From YA12-FULL-51-18 sp041665305 (GTDB lineage: Bacteria > Elusimicrobiota > Elusimicrobia > Elusimicrobiales > UBA9959), in the NCBI GenBank assembly GCA_041665305.1, contig JBAYJD010000006.1, positions 17,006-81,005 on the forward strand: a stretch of DNA of 64,000 bases, given 5' to 3'. Numbering within the stretch: the first letter of the stretch is position 1; the number at the start of each line of letters is the position of its first letter. A program made the translations under genes and the position numbers. Below the pieces are notes generated by a model. It was not told the origin of the DNA. It saw nothing but the letters and a program-made list of their open reading frames with translations, and did no database searches. Positions 32,485 through 40,277 of this stretch are shown here, piece after piece.

Positions 32485-34200
32485 TTATTTACAGATCCAT
32501 TCCTTATGTATTTGGAAATTGTTCACCCAGTCCTTGATCTCCACCCCCCAGGAAGGGAAAACATGGTTCCAGAAACCGAAGGTTTGCATGGTAGCCATAA
32601 CGTTGTCCCTTAATTCGGGGCTGTTAAAATTTTTCCCGCAGGCGTAGCTGCGTATCATTAACGCCGCCGCCACCGCGCCGGTCCTGTCGGTCCCGCCCTG
32701 GCAGTGTATGTAGATCGTCCTGCCGGCCTTGAGCTCCTTCACGGCGGTGCGATAGGCCGCCAGAAAGTATTTATTTTCATGCAGGACAATGCCGCCCAGT
32801 TCCTTGTCGCCGATCGTGACGCCGCCCAGGATATCCGGATCCAAAGCCCAGATAGGATGGTTTACGCATTTGATGCCGATCTTTTTGCACTGTTTCCAGT
32901 CCGGGAGGGTCATATTCCTTATATTAATGATGGTGTCCACTCCCCGGTCCTTGAGGAATCTATAAGTCGCGGGCGCAGGCTGGCCGCCGCGGTACGCTAT
33001 GCCGCGCAGGTCCGAATCCGGCGCTATGTCCACGCGGCCGAAATGCATAGGCTCGGCCGGGTCGCCGGTATGTATCAGTCCGCCGACATTTTCCGGTTTG
33101 CTCTCTTCAAGAGCCGGGACGCCTTTGTTCATAAGCAGCGTAAGCAGCGTCCTGATAAAATTCACTCTTTCGAACGCGGGTTTCTGCACCTTGATAACGG
33201 TCGCAAGGTGGTCAAGACCTTCTATGGCGATCTGGTTGGCGCCGGGCAGCATCTCGCTGTCGACCGGAACCAGTCCGTCGCTCTTGATTCCCCAGCCGAG
33301 CATCAGATCGCGGGTAGGTTCGAAGAGCGAATCCATCGCGCCCTTCTCCTCGTTTTTCCACGCGCCGAATGAGATAGTGGGGATGGCCGCCGTTATTGCC
33401 GCTATTTGCCCGGCGTTTTCGGCCTGATAATCCATGCGGCTTTTAACGGACAGGTCTTTTACCGACTCCAGGTTGCCGCCCAGGAGTTTCAGCGCGGCGG
33501 CCGAGGCGGGGGACAGGGAGTGCCGGCCGAGCAGCACCCAGTCCGCGACTGGCGTGCCGAAGTAAGGGCTTTGTATTGAAACGAGCCCCCGCACCTTGCG
33601 GCGCAGGTCGGGCCGCCGGATCAAAGCTTCCAGCGTGTCAAGGCCGCCTTTGCTGTGGCTGAAAATTATGACGGGCTTGGGGGACCTGGATATTTGCGCG
33701 GCTATCAGTTCCGCATTATGTTTTATACCGGCTTCCGACTCTATATCTACTATGCCGGCATCCAGACCGCTGGCACGGAGCCAAGTGATCTGTTCCTCGA
33801 AATAAGTGGGCATGACGCCTTTCATCAAATTGATCGCGCCCCCCTCCTTATAAAGCAGGTCGGGGTCTACCGAAGGATTGGTCATGAAGCCGGGAACGAA
33901 AAGTATCCTGTAGCCGGAGAGTTTTTTATATTTCGCGTCGTCGCCGGCACCCGCGGCGGCCACTGCTGTGATGGCGGAGTAATAATCCCCCGTAATATTC
34001 TTGCCCGGCGCTCGTTTATAACCGGCATACGCCGCAGGCGCGGGAGCTTCGGGAGGATTAACGACGGGCAGGGCCGTCTTGGTCGTTGTTCCATTCGCCA
34101 GACCGGAGAGCGTCGACAATTCGTCGGCGTATATCGCGCGTCCCGGCAGGGCCGAAGCCGCCAGGGCCAGTATTACCGCCACTGATTTTTTTGAAACCAT
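32485..34200 (-). CDS. Exported alpha/beta-hydrolase - phosphatase fusion A
   Basis: A 571-residue paralogue of the next gene, with the same architecture. Signal peptide 1-25; alpha/beta-hydrolase with SHSKGG at 181-186 (Ser183), IKSDGLVPVDSE acid and EGLDHLATV His. The phosphatase domain starts AYRGGQPAPATYRFLKDRGV and has HC(X5)R at 499-506 (HCQGGTDRTG). The C-terminus is WICK. The hydrolase halves are nearly identical between the two; the phosphatase halves differ more and enclose different linkers. Likely substrates are lipids, phospholipids or phospho-compounds outside the cytoplasm (inference). Confidence 0.85.
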   Translation of the reverse strand: MVSKKSVAVILALAASALPGRAIYADELSTLSGLANGTTTKTALPVVNPPEAPAPAAYAGYKRAPGKNITGDYYSAITAVAAAGAGDDAKYKKLSGYRILFVPGFMTNPSVDPDLLYKEGGAINLMKGVMPTYFEEQITWLRASGLDAGIVDIESEAGIKHNAELIAAQISRSPKPVIIFSHSKGGLDTLEALIRRPDLRRKVRGLVSIQSPYFGTPVADWVLLGRHSLSPASAAALKLLGGNLESVKDLSVKSRMDYQAENAGQIAAITAAIPTISFGAWKNEEKGAMDSLFEPTRDLMLGWGIKSDGLVPVDSEMLPGANQIAIEGLDHLATVIKVQKPAFERVNFIRTLLTLLMNKGVPALEESKPENVGGLIHTGDPAEPMHFGRVDIAPDSDLRGIAYRGGQPAPATYRFLKDRGVDTIINIRNMTLPDWKQCKKIGIKCVNHPIWALDPDILGGVTIGDKELGGIVLHENKYFLAAYRTAVKELKAGRTIYIHCQGGTDRTGAVAAALMIRSYACGKNFNSPELRDNVMATMQTFGFWNHVFPSWGVEIKDWVNNFQIHKEWICK

Positions 34201-34279
34201 ACTTTTCCTCCCGACGATAGGCCCATAAAGGCCGGTGCTTACATTCAGAGCATACCAGCCGGGCGAAAAAATCGTAAGT

Positions 34280-34328
34280 GCCTATTGGGGCATTTTCAGG
34301 AAATAAATGGACCTACGCCCCAATAGGC
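34280..34328. repeat. 12-bp inverted repeat
   Basis: GCCTATTGGGGC (34280-34291) and GCCCCAATAGGC (34317-34328) are perfect 12-bp arms with a 25-nt spacer in the non-coding region before the KilA-N gene, upstream of fusion A. They could be an operator or a terminator-like structure. A separate hairpin, TCCGGCC-CCA-GGCCGGA at 34341-34357, follows. Confidence 0.55.
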
Positions 34329-34950
34329 CTTTAAGGCATATCCGGCCCCAGGCCGGATCCGGTTTGAAGGCGGCGCCTGAACTATGTCCGCTTCAAAAGA
34401 CGATCGGGGTGCGCTTGTAAAGAATCCGCAGGGTGTGAGGTAAAGTAGTGCCGGATGTTATCCCGAAGACTGCGCTAGTTTTTTATAAATAACTGGCGGT
34501 TTATGCCCGGCAAAAGACAAAAGTTATTTTCCCGCCTCATTGGGAAAGTTCAACTTATCCCTGCCTTCGAACTGGTCTTAGGCCTCTTTCGGACTAAAGG
34601 TGACGGGAATGAAAAAAACCTCTCAGCTGTCCCGGACCCCCGCTAAAACCCCTAAATTTCGAATCCCGCGATTCAGAGGTCAACGGGATTCGAATTTGCC
34701 CGCAAAAGTCTGATTATGGACCATTTAATTAAACTTTAACCCCATAAAGTTTAATTACGCAATTGCTGATTAAACTTTGAGGCCTGGAAAACTCGCACAG
34801 ATGTGCGAGAAATTCCATAGGGTACGGCTAAAATTAAATTGTGTCACCACTGGGGGCACAATTGAGGAAAATTGTGGAAATTTGCCATCTTCATCGCGAC
34901 AGGACGCTGTCGGGGTCGTCTGTTATGCTATTTCTACGCAAGGGGGCGTT
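34329..34950. other. Non-coding, AT-shifting intergenic region
   Basis: About 620 bases without a supported gene, in which composition shifts from GC-rich to AT-richer around 34.7 kb. It holds several inverted repeats: 34341-34357; a CGAATCCCG / CGGGATTCG pair at about 34660-34692; and a long TTAAACTTTA-type palindrome (listed separately). Short frames exist but are not protein-like. It may be the left edge of the accessory block. Confidence 0.5.
34726..34757. promoter_or_regulatory. Perfect 13-bp palindrome, possible operator
   Basis: TAATTAAACTTTA (34726-34738) and TAAAGTTTAATTA (34745-34757), a perfect inverted repeat with a 6-nt spacer. A further half-site (TTAAACTTT) follows at about 34769. 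Together they suggest a protein-binding site for the KilA-N/ORF6N genes downstream, typical of prophage or selfish regulators. Confidence 0.5.
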
Positions 34951-35643
34951 ATGGCTAAATATAAGCAGGTGATCATAAATGTGCAAGGGACGTCTGTTAC
35001 CGTTGTTTCTGGTTCGGGCGGCGATTATATTTCGCTGACCTATATGTTGAAGGCAAAAGACGGAGACTTCTTTATTTCGGACTGGCTCCGTAATAGGAAC
35101 ACAGTAGAGTTCCTGGGAATCTGGGAGTCCATATACAACCCGGATTTTAATTATGGCGAATTCGCCATAATTAAAAGTCAGGTGGGCCTGAATAGCTATA
35201 AATTGAGCGTAAAGGATTGGGTCGAGAAAACGCAAGCTGTCGGGTTAAAGGCTGTCGCCGGGAGATATGGCGGCACTTTCGCACATAAGGATATTGCTTT
35301 CGAGTTCGGTATGTGGATCAGTGCTGAATTTAAGCTCTATCTTATAAGGGAATTCCAACGGCTTAAAGAAGCCGAGACGCTCAAACTGAAGGCGGGATGG
35401 AGTATACAGCGCACCCTGGCGAAGGTTAATTACTGTATCCATACCGACGCTATAAAAGAACGCCTGATCCCGCCTGAACTTACTAAAAAACAGATCGACA
35501 CGGTTTATGCCAGCGAGGCGGATATGCTCAACGTTGCCTTGTTCGGAAAGACCGCGTCGAAGTGGCGGCAGGATAACCCCGGCTTGCGCGGCAACATCCG
35601 CGACTACAATAGAGAAGAAAATATTTTTAATCCGTGGCCATAA
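34951..35643 (+). CDS. KilA-N domain protein, 3'-truncated
   Basis: A 230-residue KilA-N protein starting MAKYKQVIINVQGTSV; AGGGGGCG precedes the ATG. The KilA-N DNA-binding region is YISLTYMLKA to FEFGMWISAEFKLYLIREFQ. In homologues the sequence continues after WRxxNPxxxGNIRDY with a conserved helix (ATIEQLxVLxNxE). Here it changes after RDY to an unrelated, frame-shifted tail (NREENIFNPWP) and stops. The DNA beyond is the start of an ORF6N gene in another frame. This is a phage/mobile-type protein that has lost its C-terminus. Confidence 0.8.
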   Translation: MAKYKQVIINVQGTSVTVVSGSGGDYISLTYMLKAKDGDFFISDWLRNRNTVEFLGIWESIYNPDFNYGEFAIIKSQVGLNSYKLSVKDWVEKTQAVGLKAVAGRYGGTFAHKDIAFEFGMWISAEFKLYLIREFQRLKEAETLKLKAGWSIQRTLAKVNYCIHTDAIKERLIPPELTKKQIDTVYASEADMLNVALFGKTASKWRQDNPGLRGNIRDYNREENIFNPWP

Positions 35644-35647
35644 GGTC

Positions 35648-36091
35648 ATGTTGGATGTGGATTTGGCGCAGATGTATGGGGTTGCGACAAAGGTTTTAAT
35701 CCAAGCTGTCAAAAGAAATAGCTTGCGGTTTCCAGAAGACTTTGTGTTCCAGTTAAATGAGATGGAGTTTGTAAACTTGAGGTCACAATCTGTGACCTCA
35801 AGTTGGGGCGGCCGGCGGTATATGCCTTATGCTTTCACCGAGCAGGGGGTCTCGATGCTGTCCAGCGTGCTGCACAGCAGACGGGCCATTCAGGTAAATA
35901 TTGCGATAATGCGAACTTTCGTAAAAATTAGACAGATGCTTTCCGCGCATAAAGAGTTGGCCGGCAAGATTAAAGATTTGGAGCGCCGCATACAATCTCA
36001 CGACCATAAGATCGAGGCCATTTTTGAAGCGATACATGAACTAATGGACCTCCCGGAGAAGCCGAGGCGGGCCATCGGCTTTCGGCCGTAA
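35648..36091 (+). CDS. ORF6N domain protein
   Basis: ORF6N DNA-binding domain protein, a family common in phages and in genomic islands. Homology begins before the ATG at 35648: in frame upstream, from about 35609, the DNA reads IEKKIFLIRGHKVMLDVDL, the family's normal start, but without a good start codon. From the ATG 147 residues remain (LAQMYGVATKVLIQAVKRN, VTSSWGGRRYMPYAFTEQGV) and the C-terminal ELMDLPEKPRRAIGF. So the true start was lost at the KilA-N junction; expression may depend on the internal ATG or a start in the KilA-N frame. Confidence 0.8.
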   Translation: MLDVDLAQMYGVATKVLIQAVKRNSLRFPEDFVFQLNEMEFVNLRSQSVTSSWGGRRYMPYAFTEQGVSMLSSVLHSRRAIQVNIAIMRTFVKIRQMLSAHKELAGKIKDLERRIQSHDHKIEAIFEAIHELMDLPEKPRRAIGFRP

Positions 36092-36184
36092 CGGCGGTCT
36101 TTCAAAAAAGTGCCTTACACCTTTCTCGAATTCCGCCGATTTCAAGGTCGACGAGCGCGGGATGTGGGATAGGGGGGGATTAAT

Positions 36185-37258
36185 ATGGTAAGAAAAAAAT
36201 TCTTAGTTTCAATTGTGCTTTTTATTGTACTTGTTCTGTTAACCTTGTGTTTTTATAACAAAAAACTCGACTCTGGCATGTTGAGTTTCTACCCGCATCC
36301 AAAAACCGCGCACTCTCCACAAAACTTGGTCCTAACACCAGTTTCGGAAAATATCCCTCAGGTGGACACAAAAGTGCCGGCTTATGAAAAATATTTGCAA
36401 ACTCTTAATCCCATCTCGCCGGAATCTATTTTAGCCGCAAGAAATAACTACCTTACAGAATTTGAGAACGGCGCGGATTTGCATGGGGAGGGATTCCGAA
36501 CTTTTAGAAAGTTTTATGAGAACGTGGTGCAAGAGTTCGACTATGTGTTTCATAAGGATCGAGACTCCCAAGTTCTATTGAACGAGTTGAGTCGCATCAT
36601 AAAAAATTACAATGGTGATCCGCTGGATAAATTTGCAGAGATGCACACAGCAGATGCGGAGAAAATTCGCTCGCAGTCGGCTATCGCTTTGAGAAAGTTG
36701 GAAGAATATCATCGTTGCGGCATAGGCTTTTACTATGGAGAAGGCGAGTGGTATTTGCAAATGAATTTAGACTTTCTATTAGCAACAGCATCCGGCGTCT
36801 CAGCGGCTTTGCTGGACTATATAAAGTTCTATGTGACGGAGCATAGAGAAACAATTGCAGGAGACGCATCACTCGGCATAACTTGGGAGGAATTACGGAG
36901 GCGAATTATCCGGTTTGAGAAGTTCGCTGAAAGTCACGCTCAGCTGCCGGAAATACAAAATGAAGTGAATCCTGAATTGCACGAATTAGTCTCGGTTTAT
37001 CTATATGGCTTGGATAATACGAGAGCTTATAACTTGTACTACGGAGAAGGTGATGGGCTGATCGATCAATCCTTAAAAACAAGTTACGAAATTTTTCTCA
37101 AAAAGAATAAGAATTCCGGTTTCTATCCGTTGATAAATGGCGTTTACGCGATACTTGAAAAACACGAATTTAGGATCAGTCCCGAACAGCTCACTTTTAT
37201 GTTTTCGCAGGATTATGAGGATGTGGCTGTCGCGAGGTTGCTGGAATCCGGAAAATGA
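36185..37258 (+). CDS. Membrane-anchored protein, unknown
   Basis: A 357-residue protein with an N-terminal hydrophobic helix (VSIVLFIVLVLLTLCFY); AGGGGGG lies 6 nt upstream. The rest is Glu/Lys/Tyr-rich with two YYGEG motifs (FYYGEGEW near residue 180 and LYYGEGDG near residue 285), which may indicate two copies of one domain. Base composition is clearly AT-richer than the flanking core genes, with codons ending in A/T, consistent with recent acquisition. I do not recognise the family. Followed by a 56-codon ORF in an ATGA overlap. Confidence 0.7.
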   Translation: MVRKKFLVSIVLFIVLVLLTLCFYNKKLDSGMLSFYPHPKTAHSPQNLVLTPVSENIPQVDTKVPAYEKYLQTLNPISPESILAARNNYLTEFENGADLHGEGFRTFRKFYENVVQEFDYVFHKDRDSQVLLNELSRIIKNYNGDPLDKFAEMHTADAEKIRSQSAIALRKLEEYHRCGIGFYYGEGEWYLQMNLDFLLATASGVSAALLDYIKFYVTEHRETIAGDASLGITWEELRRRIIRFEKFAESHAQLPEIQNEVNPELHELVSVYLYGLDNTRAYNLYYGEGDGLIDQSLKTSYEIFLKKNKNSGFYPLINGVYAILEKHEFRISPEQLTFMFSQDYEDVAVARLLESGK

Positions 37259-37425
37259 AAGTCCATGTCTGCAAGTCGTGCTTTACGGCTGGTAGTTCCG
37301 GAACATCTGGTAGCGCACTTGAAGGAATTCGTGTTTGGGCCGCAAAATACCCCGCCGCGGAATCCAGACTGGGGAAACTGACAATTCTTTGCCGCCCGCT
37401 CAACGATAATTCGGAACAGCAGTAA
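37255..37425 (+). CDS. Possible 56-residue CxxC ORF
   Basis: ATG overlapping the previous stop (ATGA) opens 56 codons: MKVHVCKSCFTAGSSGTSG, then GSALEGIRVWAAKYPAAES. The CKSC pair, with a third Cys further on (TILCRPL), could bind a metal or be a redox motif. The translational coupling to the preceding AT-rich gene supports it as real. The frame ends shortly before tRNA-Ser. No family match is recognised. Confidence 0.35.
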   Translation: MKVHVCKSCFTAGSSGTSGSALEGIRVWAAKYPAAESRLGKLTILCRPLNDNSEQQ

Positions 37426-37445
37426 AGGGGGGACTGAGTAAGAAA

Positions 37446-37530
37446 CGGAGAGGGTGGGATTCGAACCCACGAAGGTGTTACCCTTACAGGTTTTCGAGAC
37501 CTGCTGTTTCAACCGCTCACACACCTCTCC
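37446..37530 (-). tRNA. tRNA-Ser (anticodon CGA)
   Basis: On the minus strand the sequence starts GGAGAGGTGTGTGAGCGG, pairs with CCTCTCC at the 3' end, has anticodon loop CTCGAAA with anticodon CGA (reads UCG), a variable arm, and a T arm GGTTCGAATCCC. Discriminator base G at 37446; no encoded CCA. It lies on the boundary of the accessory block. Confidence 0.92.
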
Positions 37531-37532
37531 CT

Positions 37533-37571
37533 TGTCGCACCCAAATCGCGCCGCATAGCGATTTGGGCGAT
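37533..37571. repeat. 39-nt direct repeat, copy 1
   Basis: TGTCGCACCCAAATCGCGCC... to GGGCGAT, starting 3 nt past the tRNA-Ser 5' end on the plus map. The second copy is at 37784-37822, with 2 differences in 39. Each copy has an internal inverted repeat (CAAATCGC / GCGATTTG). It could be an attachment-site duplication, an IS end or a recombination scar. Confidence 0.6.
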
Positions 37572-37783
37572 TACCGCCGGGCTTTGATAAGGTGACGCCC
37601 GGTGTCCCACAAGGGGGGCTCTCGGCACCCCTTCCAGGGGATTTGCCACAGGGGACACCGCATTGCGGTTTCCCCTACCCCCCGTTACATCGTCGCTTGC
37701 TCCCTGCGCTTCGCTTGGTCGCCGCGCTGAACCCCTCGAAGCGGAAATCTCTTTAACAAAAAGGAATTATAACTTTCCCTGAT

Positions 37784-37822
37784 TGTCGCACCCGAATCGC
37801 GCCGCATGGCGATTTGGGCGAT
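37784..37822. repeat. 39-nt direct repeat, copy 2
   Basis: Second copy of the 39-nt repeat (TGTCGCACCCGAATCGCGCC...), 212 bases after the first. It contains the same internal dyad, CGCGCCGCATGGCGATTTGG, with two changed positions. No gene lies between the copies. Confidence 0.6.
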
Positions 37823-37913
37823 GTTCCCGCTCACAACGATAATATAATATAATATTGAGGTTCGCTTAGGCAAAAAGGCGGGATGGAATATTGCGGCTGG
37901 AGCTGTCGAATTT

Positions 37914-39290
37914 ATGGGTAAATTATTCGGGACCGACGGGATCAGGGGTATTCCATGGGAATATCCTTTTACAGAGGATTTTATAAGCAAGATCGGCTAT
38001 GCCGCGACCAAGGTGCTGGCCAATTACAACAGGCATCCGGGCTCCAAGCCAGTGGTCCTCATAGGGATGGATTCCCGCGCTTCAGGTCAGCGCATTAAAA
38101 AGGCGCTGGTCGAGGGTATCTGGGCCAATAAGTTCAAGGTCCTGGACCTCGGCGTTATCTCCACCCCGGCCGTGGCTTACCTGGTGAAGCGCGAGAACGC
38201 AGATTTCGGCATCGTGATCTCCGCCAGCCACAACCCGCCGGAATTCAACGGCATAAAATTTTTCTCGCGCGACGGGCTTAAGCTTAGCGACGCTATCGAG
38301 AAGAAGATAGAGGCCCTTCTTTTAAGCGGCAAGCCGCTGGTCTTCAAGCGCATAAAACACGCTATCCAGAAAAAGGATTATTCCCGCGATTACATGGATT
38401 TCGTTAAGGGAACTTTGCCGAAAGGCTTTTCCCTGAAAGGCGTCAAGATCGTCCTGGACTGCGCCAACGGCGCGGCCTACAAGACGGCGCCCAAAATATT
38501 CAGGGAACTGGGCGCGGACATAACGGTCATGGGCGCGGACCCGGATGGTAAAAACATCAACATCGGTTGCGGGGCCCTTTATACCGGGGCCATGCAGAAA
38601 GAGACCCTTCGTTCCGGCGCCTATTGCGGGATCAGCCTGGACGGCGACGCCGACCGCTGTATGTTCTCGGACGAAAAAGGCAGGCTCCTCGACGGCGACG
38701 ACCTGATCTCCATAGCCGCCCCGTATATGGCCGTGAAGAACAGGCTGACCAACAGTAAAGCGGTCCTGACCTTTATGTCCAATTACGGGCTTATAAAACA
38801 CTTCGCCGACGCCGGGATCAAGGTCATACAGGTTCCTGTGGGCGACAAAAATGTCACCGACGCCATGGCAAAAGGCGATCTGAAGATAGGCGGCGAGTCC
38901 AGCGGGCATATAATTTTCAGGGAGTTCGCGCCTACCGGCGACGGAATACTTACGGCCCTCCAGATCCTCGCCGCGGTGAGGGATATGGGCAGGCCTTTCA
39001 GCTATTTCAAAGGCCTTTGGAAACGCTACCCTCTGGTGGTGGGGTCGCTGAAAGTTTCCAATAAACCCCCGCTTGACAAGGTCCCCGGTTTTAACGATAA
39101 GATCCTGGAACACGAGGTCAAGCTTAAAGGCAACGGCCGTATTTTTATACGGTACTCCGGCACCGAGCCGCTGCTGCGCATTCTGGTGGAAGGGGAATCG
39201 CGCGCCGTTATCAAGACCATCGCGGACGACCTGATACGGCATTATAAAAAACATGCCGGAGCCGCCGTGCCGGCATGTAACGGGCGGTGA
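37914..39290 (+). CDS. glmM: Phosphoglucosamine mutase
   Basis: Converts glucosamine-6-P to glucosamine-1-P for UDP-GlcNAc synthesis. The 458-residue enzyme starts MGKLFGTDGIRG, has the active phospho-Ser105 in SASHNPPEFNG, the metal loop DGDADRC (about 240-246) and the GGESSGH and IRYSGTEPLLRI substrate loops. The start has no clear Shine-Dalgarno. It heads the core block that holds glmS (2.3 kb on) and, further away, glmU. Confidence 0.96.
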   Translation: MGKLFGTDGIRGIPWEYPFTEDFISKIGYAATKVLANYNRHPGSKPVVLIGMDSRASGQRIKKALVEGIWANKFKVLDLGVISTPAVAYLVKRENADFGIVISASHNPPEFNGIKFFSRDGLKLSDAIEKKIEALLLSGKPLVFKRIKHAIQKKDYSRDYMDFVKGTLPKGFSLKGVKIVLDCANGAAYKTAPKIFRELGADITVMGADPDGKNINIGCGALYTGAMQKETLRSGAYCGISLDGDADRCMFSDEKGRLLDGDDLISIAAPYMAVKNRLTNSKAVLTFMSNYGLIKHFADAGIKVIQVPVGDKNVTDAMAKGDLKIGGESSGHIIFREFAPTGDGILTALQILAAVRDMGRPFSYFKGLWKRYPLVVGSLKVSNKPPLDKVPGFNDKILEHEVKLKGNGRIFIRYSGTEPLLRILVEGESRAVIKTIADDLIRHYKKHAGAAVPACNGR

Positions 39291-39425
39291 CCGGCAACCG
39301 TCTCCGAGGCGGTTCCGGGTTTAAAAAGCTGCGGTGAGAGGGAGTTCGGCCGTCTTCAAGGCCGGTGTTCTGGTACGGCGCCTGCGCAAGCATTGAGAGA
39401 GAAAGAAATTTTAACGGAGGAATTT

Positions 39426-40145
39426 ATGAGAAATGTAAAACTGGGAGTTAATATCGACCATATCGCCACTTTAAGGAACGCGCGCAACGAAAAAAATCCC
39501 GATACCGTGGAAGCTTCGCGCGTGGTGCTCAGTTCCGGAGCTGACATGGTGGTCATGCATCTGCGCGGCGACCGCCGGCATATAAAGGATTCCGACCTTG
39601 AAAGGGTCAGGCATGAAGTCAAGGGCATCGTCCATCTTGAGATGGCCGCCACCGCCGAAATGGAAAAACTGGCGCTCAGGGTCAGGCCGGATTCGGTCTG
39701 CATAGTGCCGGAAGCCGCGGATGAAGTAACCACCCAGGGCGGCCTGAAGATGACCGGCAAGCTCTCGGAACTTGAAAAGATCATCCGCGGCCTTTCAAAG
39801 TCCGGCATCGAAGTAAGTCTTTTTACGGCTCCTGAGCCGCAGGCCATCCGCGCGGCGCATAACATCGGCGCCGACAGCATCGAACTCTGCACCACCGCTT
39901 ATTGCGAGTCCTGGGGCAGGAAGCTGCAGGCCAGGGAGTTGGAAAAACTGCAGCTGGCTTCTTTCCTGGTCAAAGAGCTTAAGATGGGGCTGCATGCCGG
40001 ACACGGCCTGGATTATTACAATGTGGTGCCTGTGGCGAGGATCGAGGGCATGGATTGCCTTAATATCGGTTATTCCATCATTTCCAGGGCTGTTTTTGTC
40101 GGCCTTAAGAACGCCGTGTCGGAGATGAAAAGGCTGATGCAGTAA
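39426..40145 (+). CDS. pdxJ: Pyridoxine 5'-phosphate synthase
   Basis: Last ring-forming step of DXP-dependent vitamin B6 synthesis. The TIM-barrel protein of 239 residues opens MRNVKLGVNIDHIATLRNAR (GVNIDH and ATLRNAR substrate residues). Glu and His are conserved in LEMAATAEM, EVSLFTAPEP and LHAGHGLDYYNV. GGAGGA sits just before the ATG at 39426; an in-frame ATG 33 nt earlier is unconserved. It lies between glmM and glmS. Confidence 0.95.
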   Translation: MRNVKLGVNIDHIATLRNARNEKNPDTVEASRVVLSSGADMVVMHLRGDRRHIKDSDLERVRHEVKGIVHLEMAATAEMEKLALRVRPDSVCIVPEAADEVTTQGGLKMTGKLSELEKIIRGLSKSGIEVSLFTAPEPQAIRAAHNIGADSIELCTTAYCESWGRKLQARELEKLQLASFLVKELKMGLHAGHGLDYYNVVPVARIEGMDCLNIGYSIISRAVFVGLKNAVSEMKRLMQ

Positions 40146-40277
40146 AGACGGGACGGCGTGTTCGGAGACGAGTTACAAAAATTTTGTTCTAACAGGAGGA
40201 AATAGGCGGATCGGCGGGGCGGTATATGACAGTTGTTTTGCGGCTATACCGGCTTCCCCGGCCCCTATACCCTTACT

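Larger units (their letters stand above)
37531..37913. other. Non-coding region between tRNA-Ser and glmM
   Basis: 383 bases with no supported gene. It contains the two 39-nt direct repeats described separately, a G/C-rich tract (GGTGTCCCACAAGGGGGG and CAGGGGACACC, which can pair) and AT-rich ATAATATAATATAAT just before the glmM leader. A short minus-strand frame is present but looks like random sequence. Confidence 0.55.

Noticed and set aside
37685..37990. Minus-strand ORF (101 codons) overlapping the glmM start
   Set aside because: Its sequence has no protein-family signal and lies over the repeat region and the glmM start.
39251..39278. ACATGCCGG / CCGGCATGT hairpin near the end of glmM
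   Set aside because: It lies inside the coding sequence and is not followed by a T-run; interesting but not a supported terminator.
40146..40277. Possible glmS ribozyme or riboswitch before glmS
   Set aside because: The 132-nt leader has one weak inverted pair (CGGTATA ... TATACCG) but no recognisable glmS ribozyme core. Not supported.
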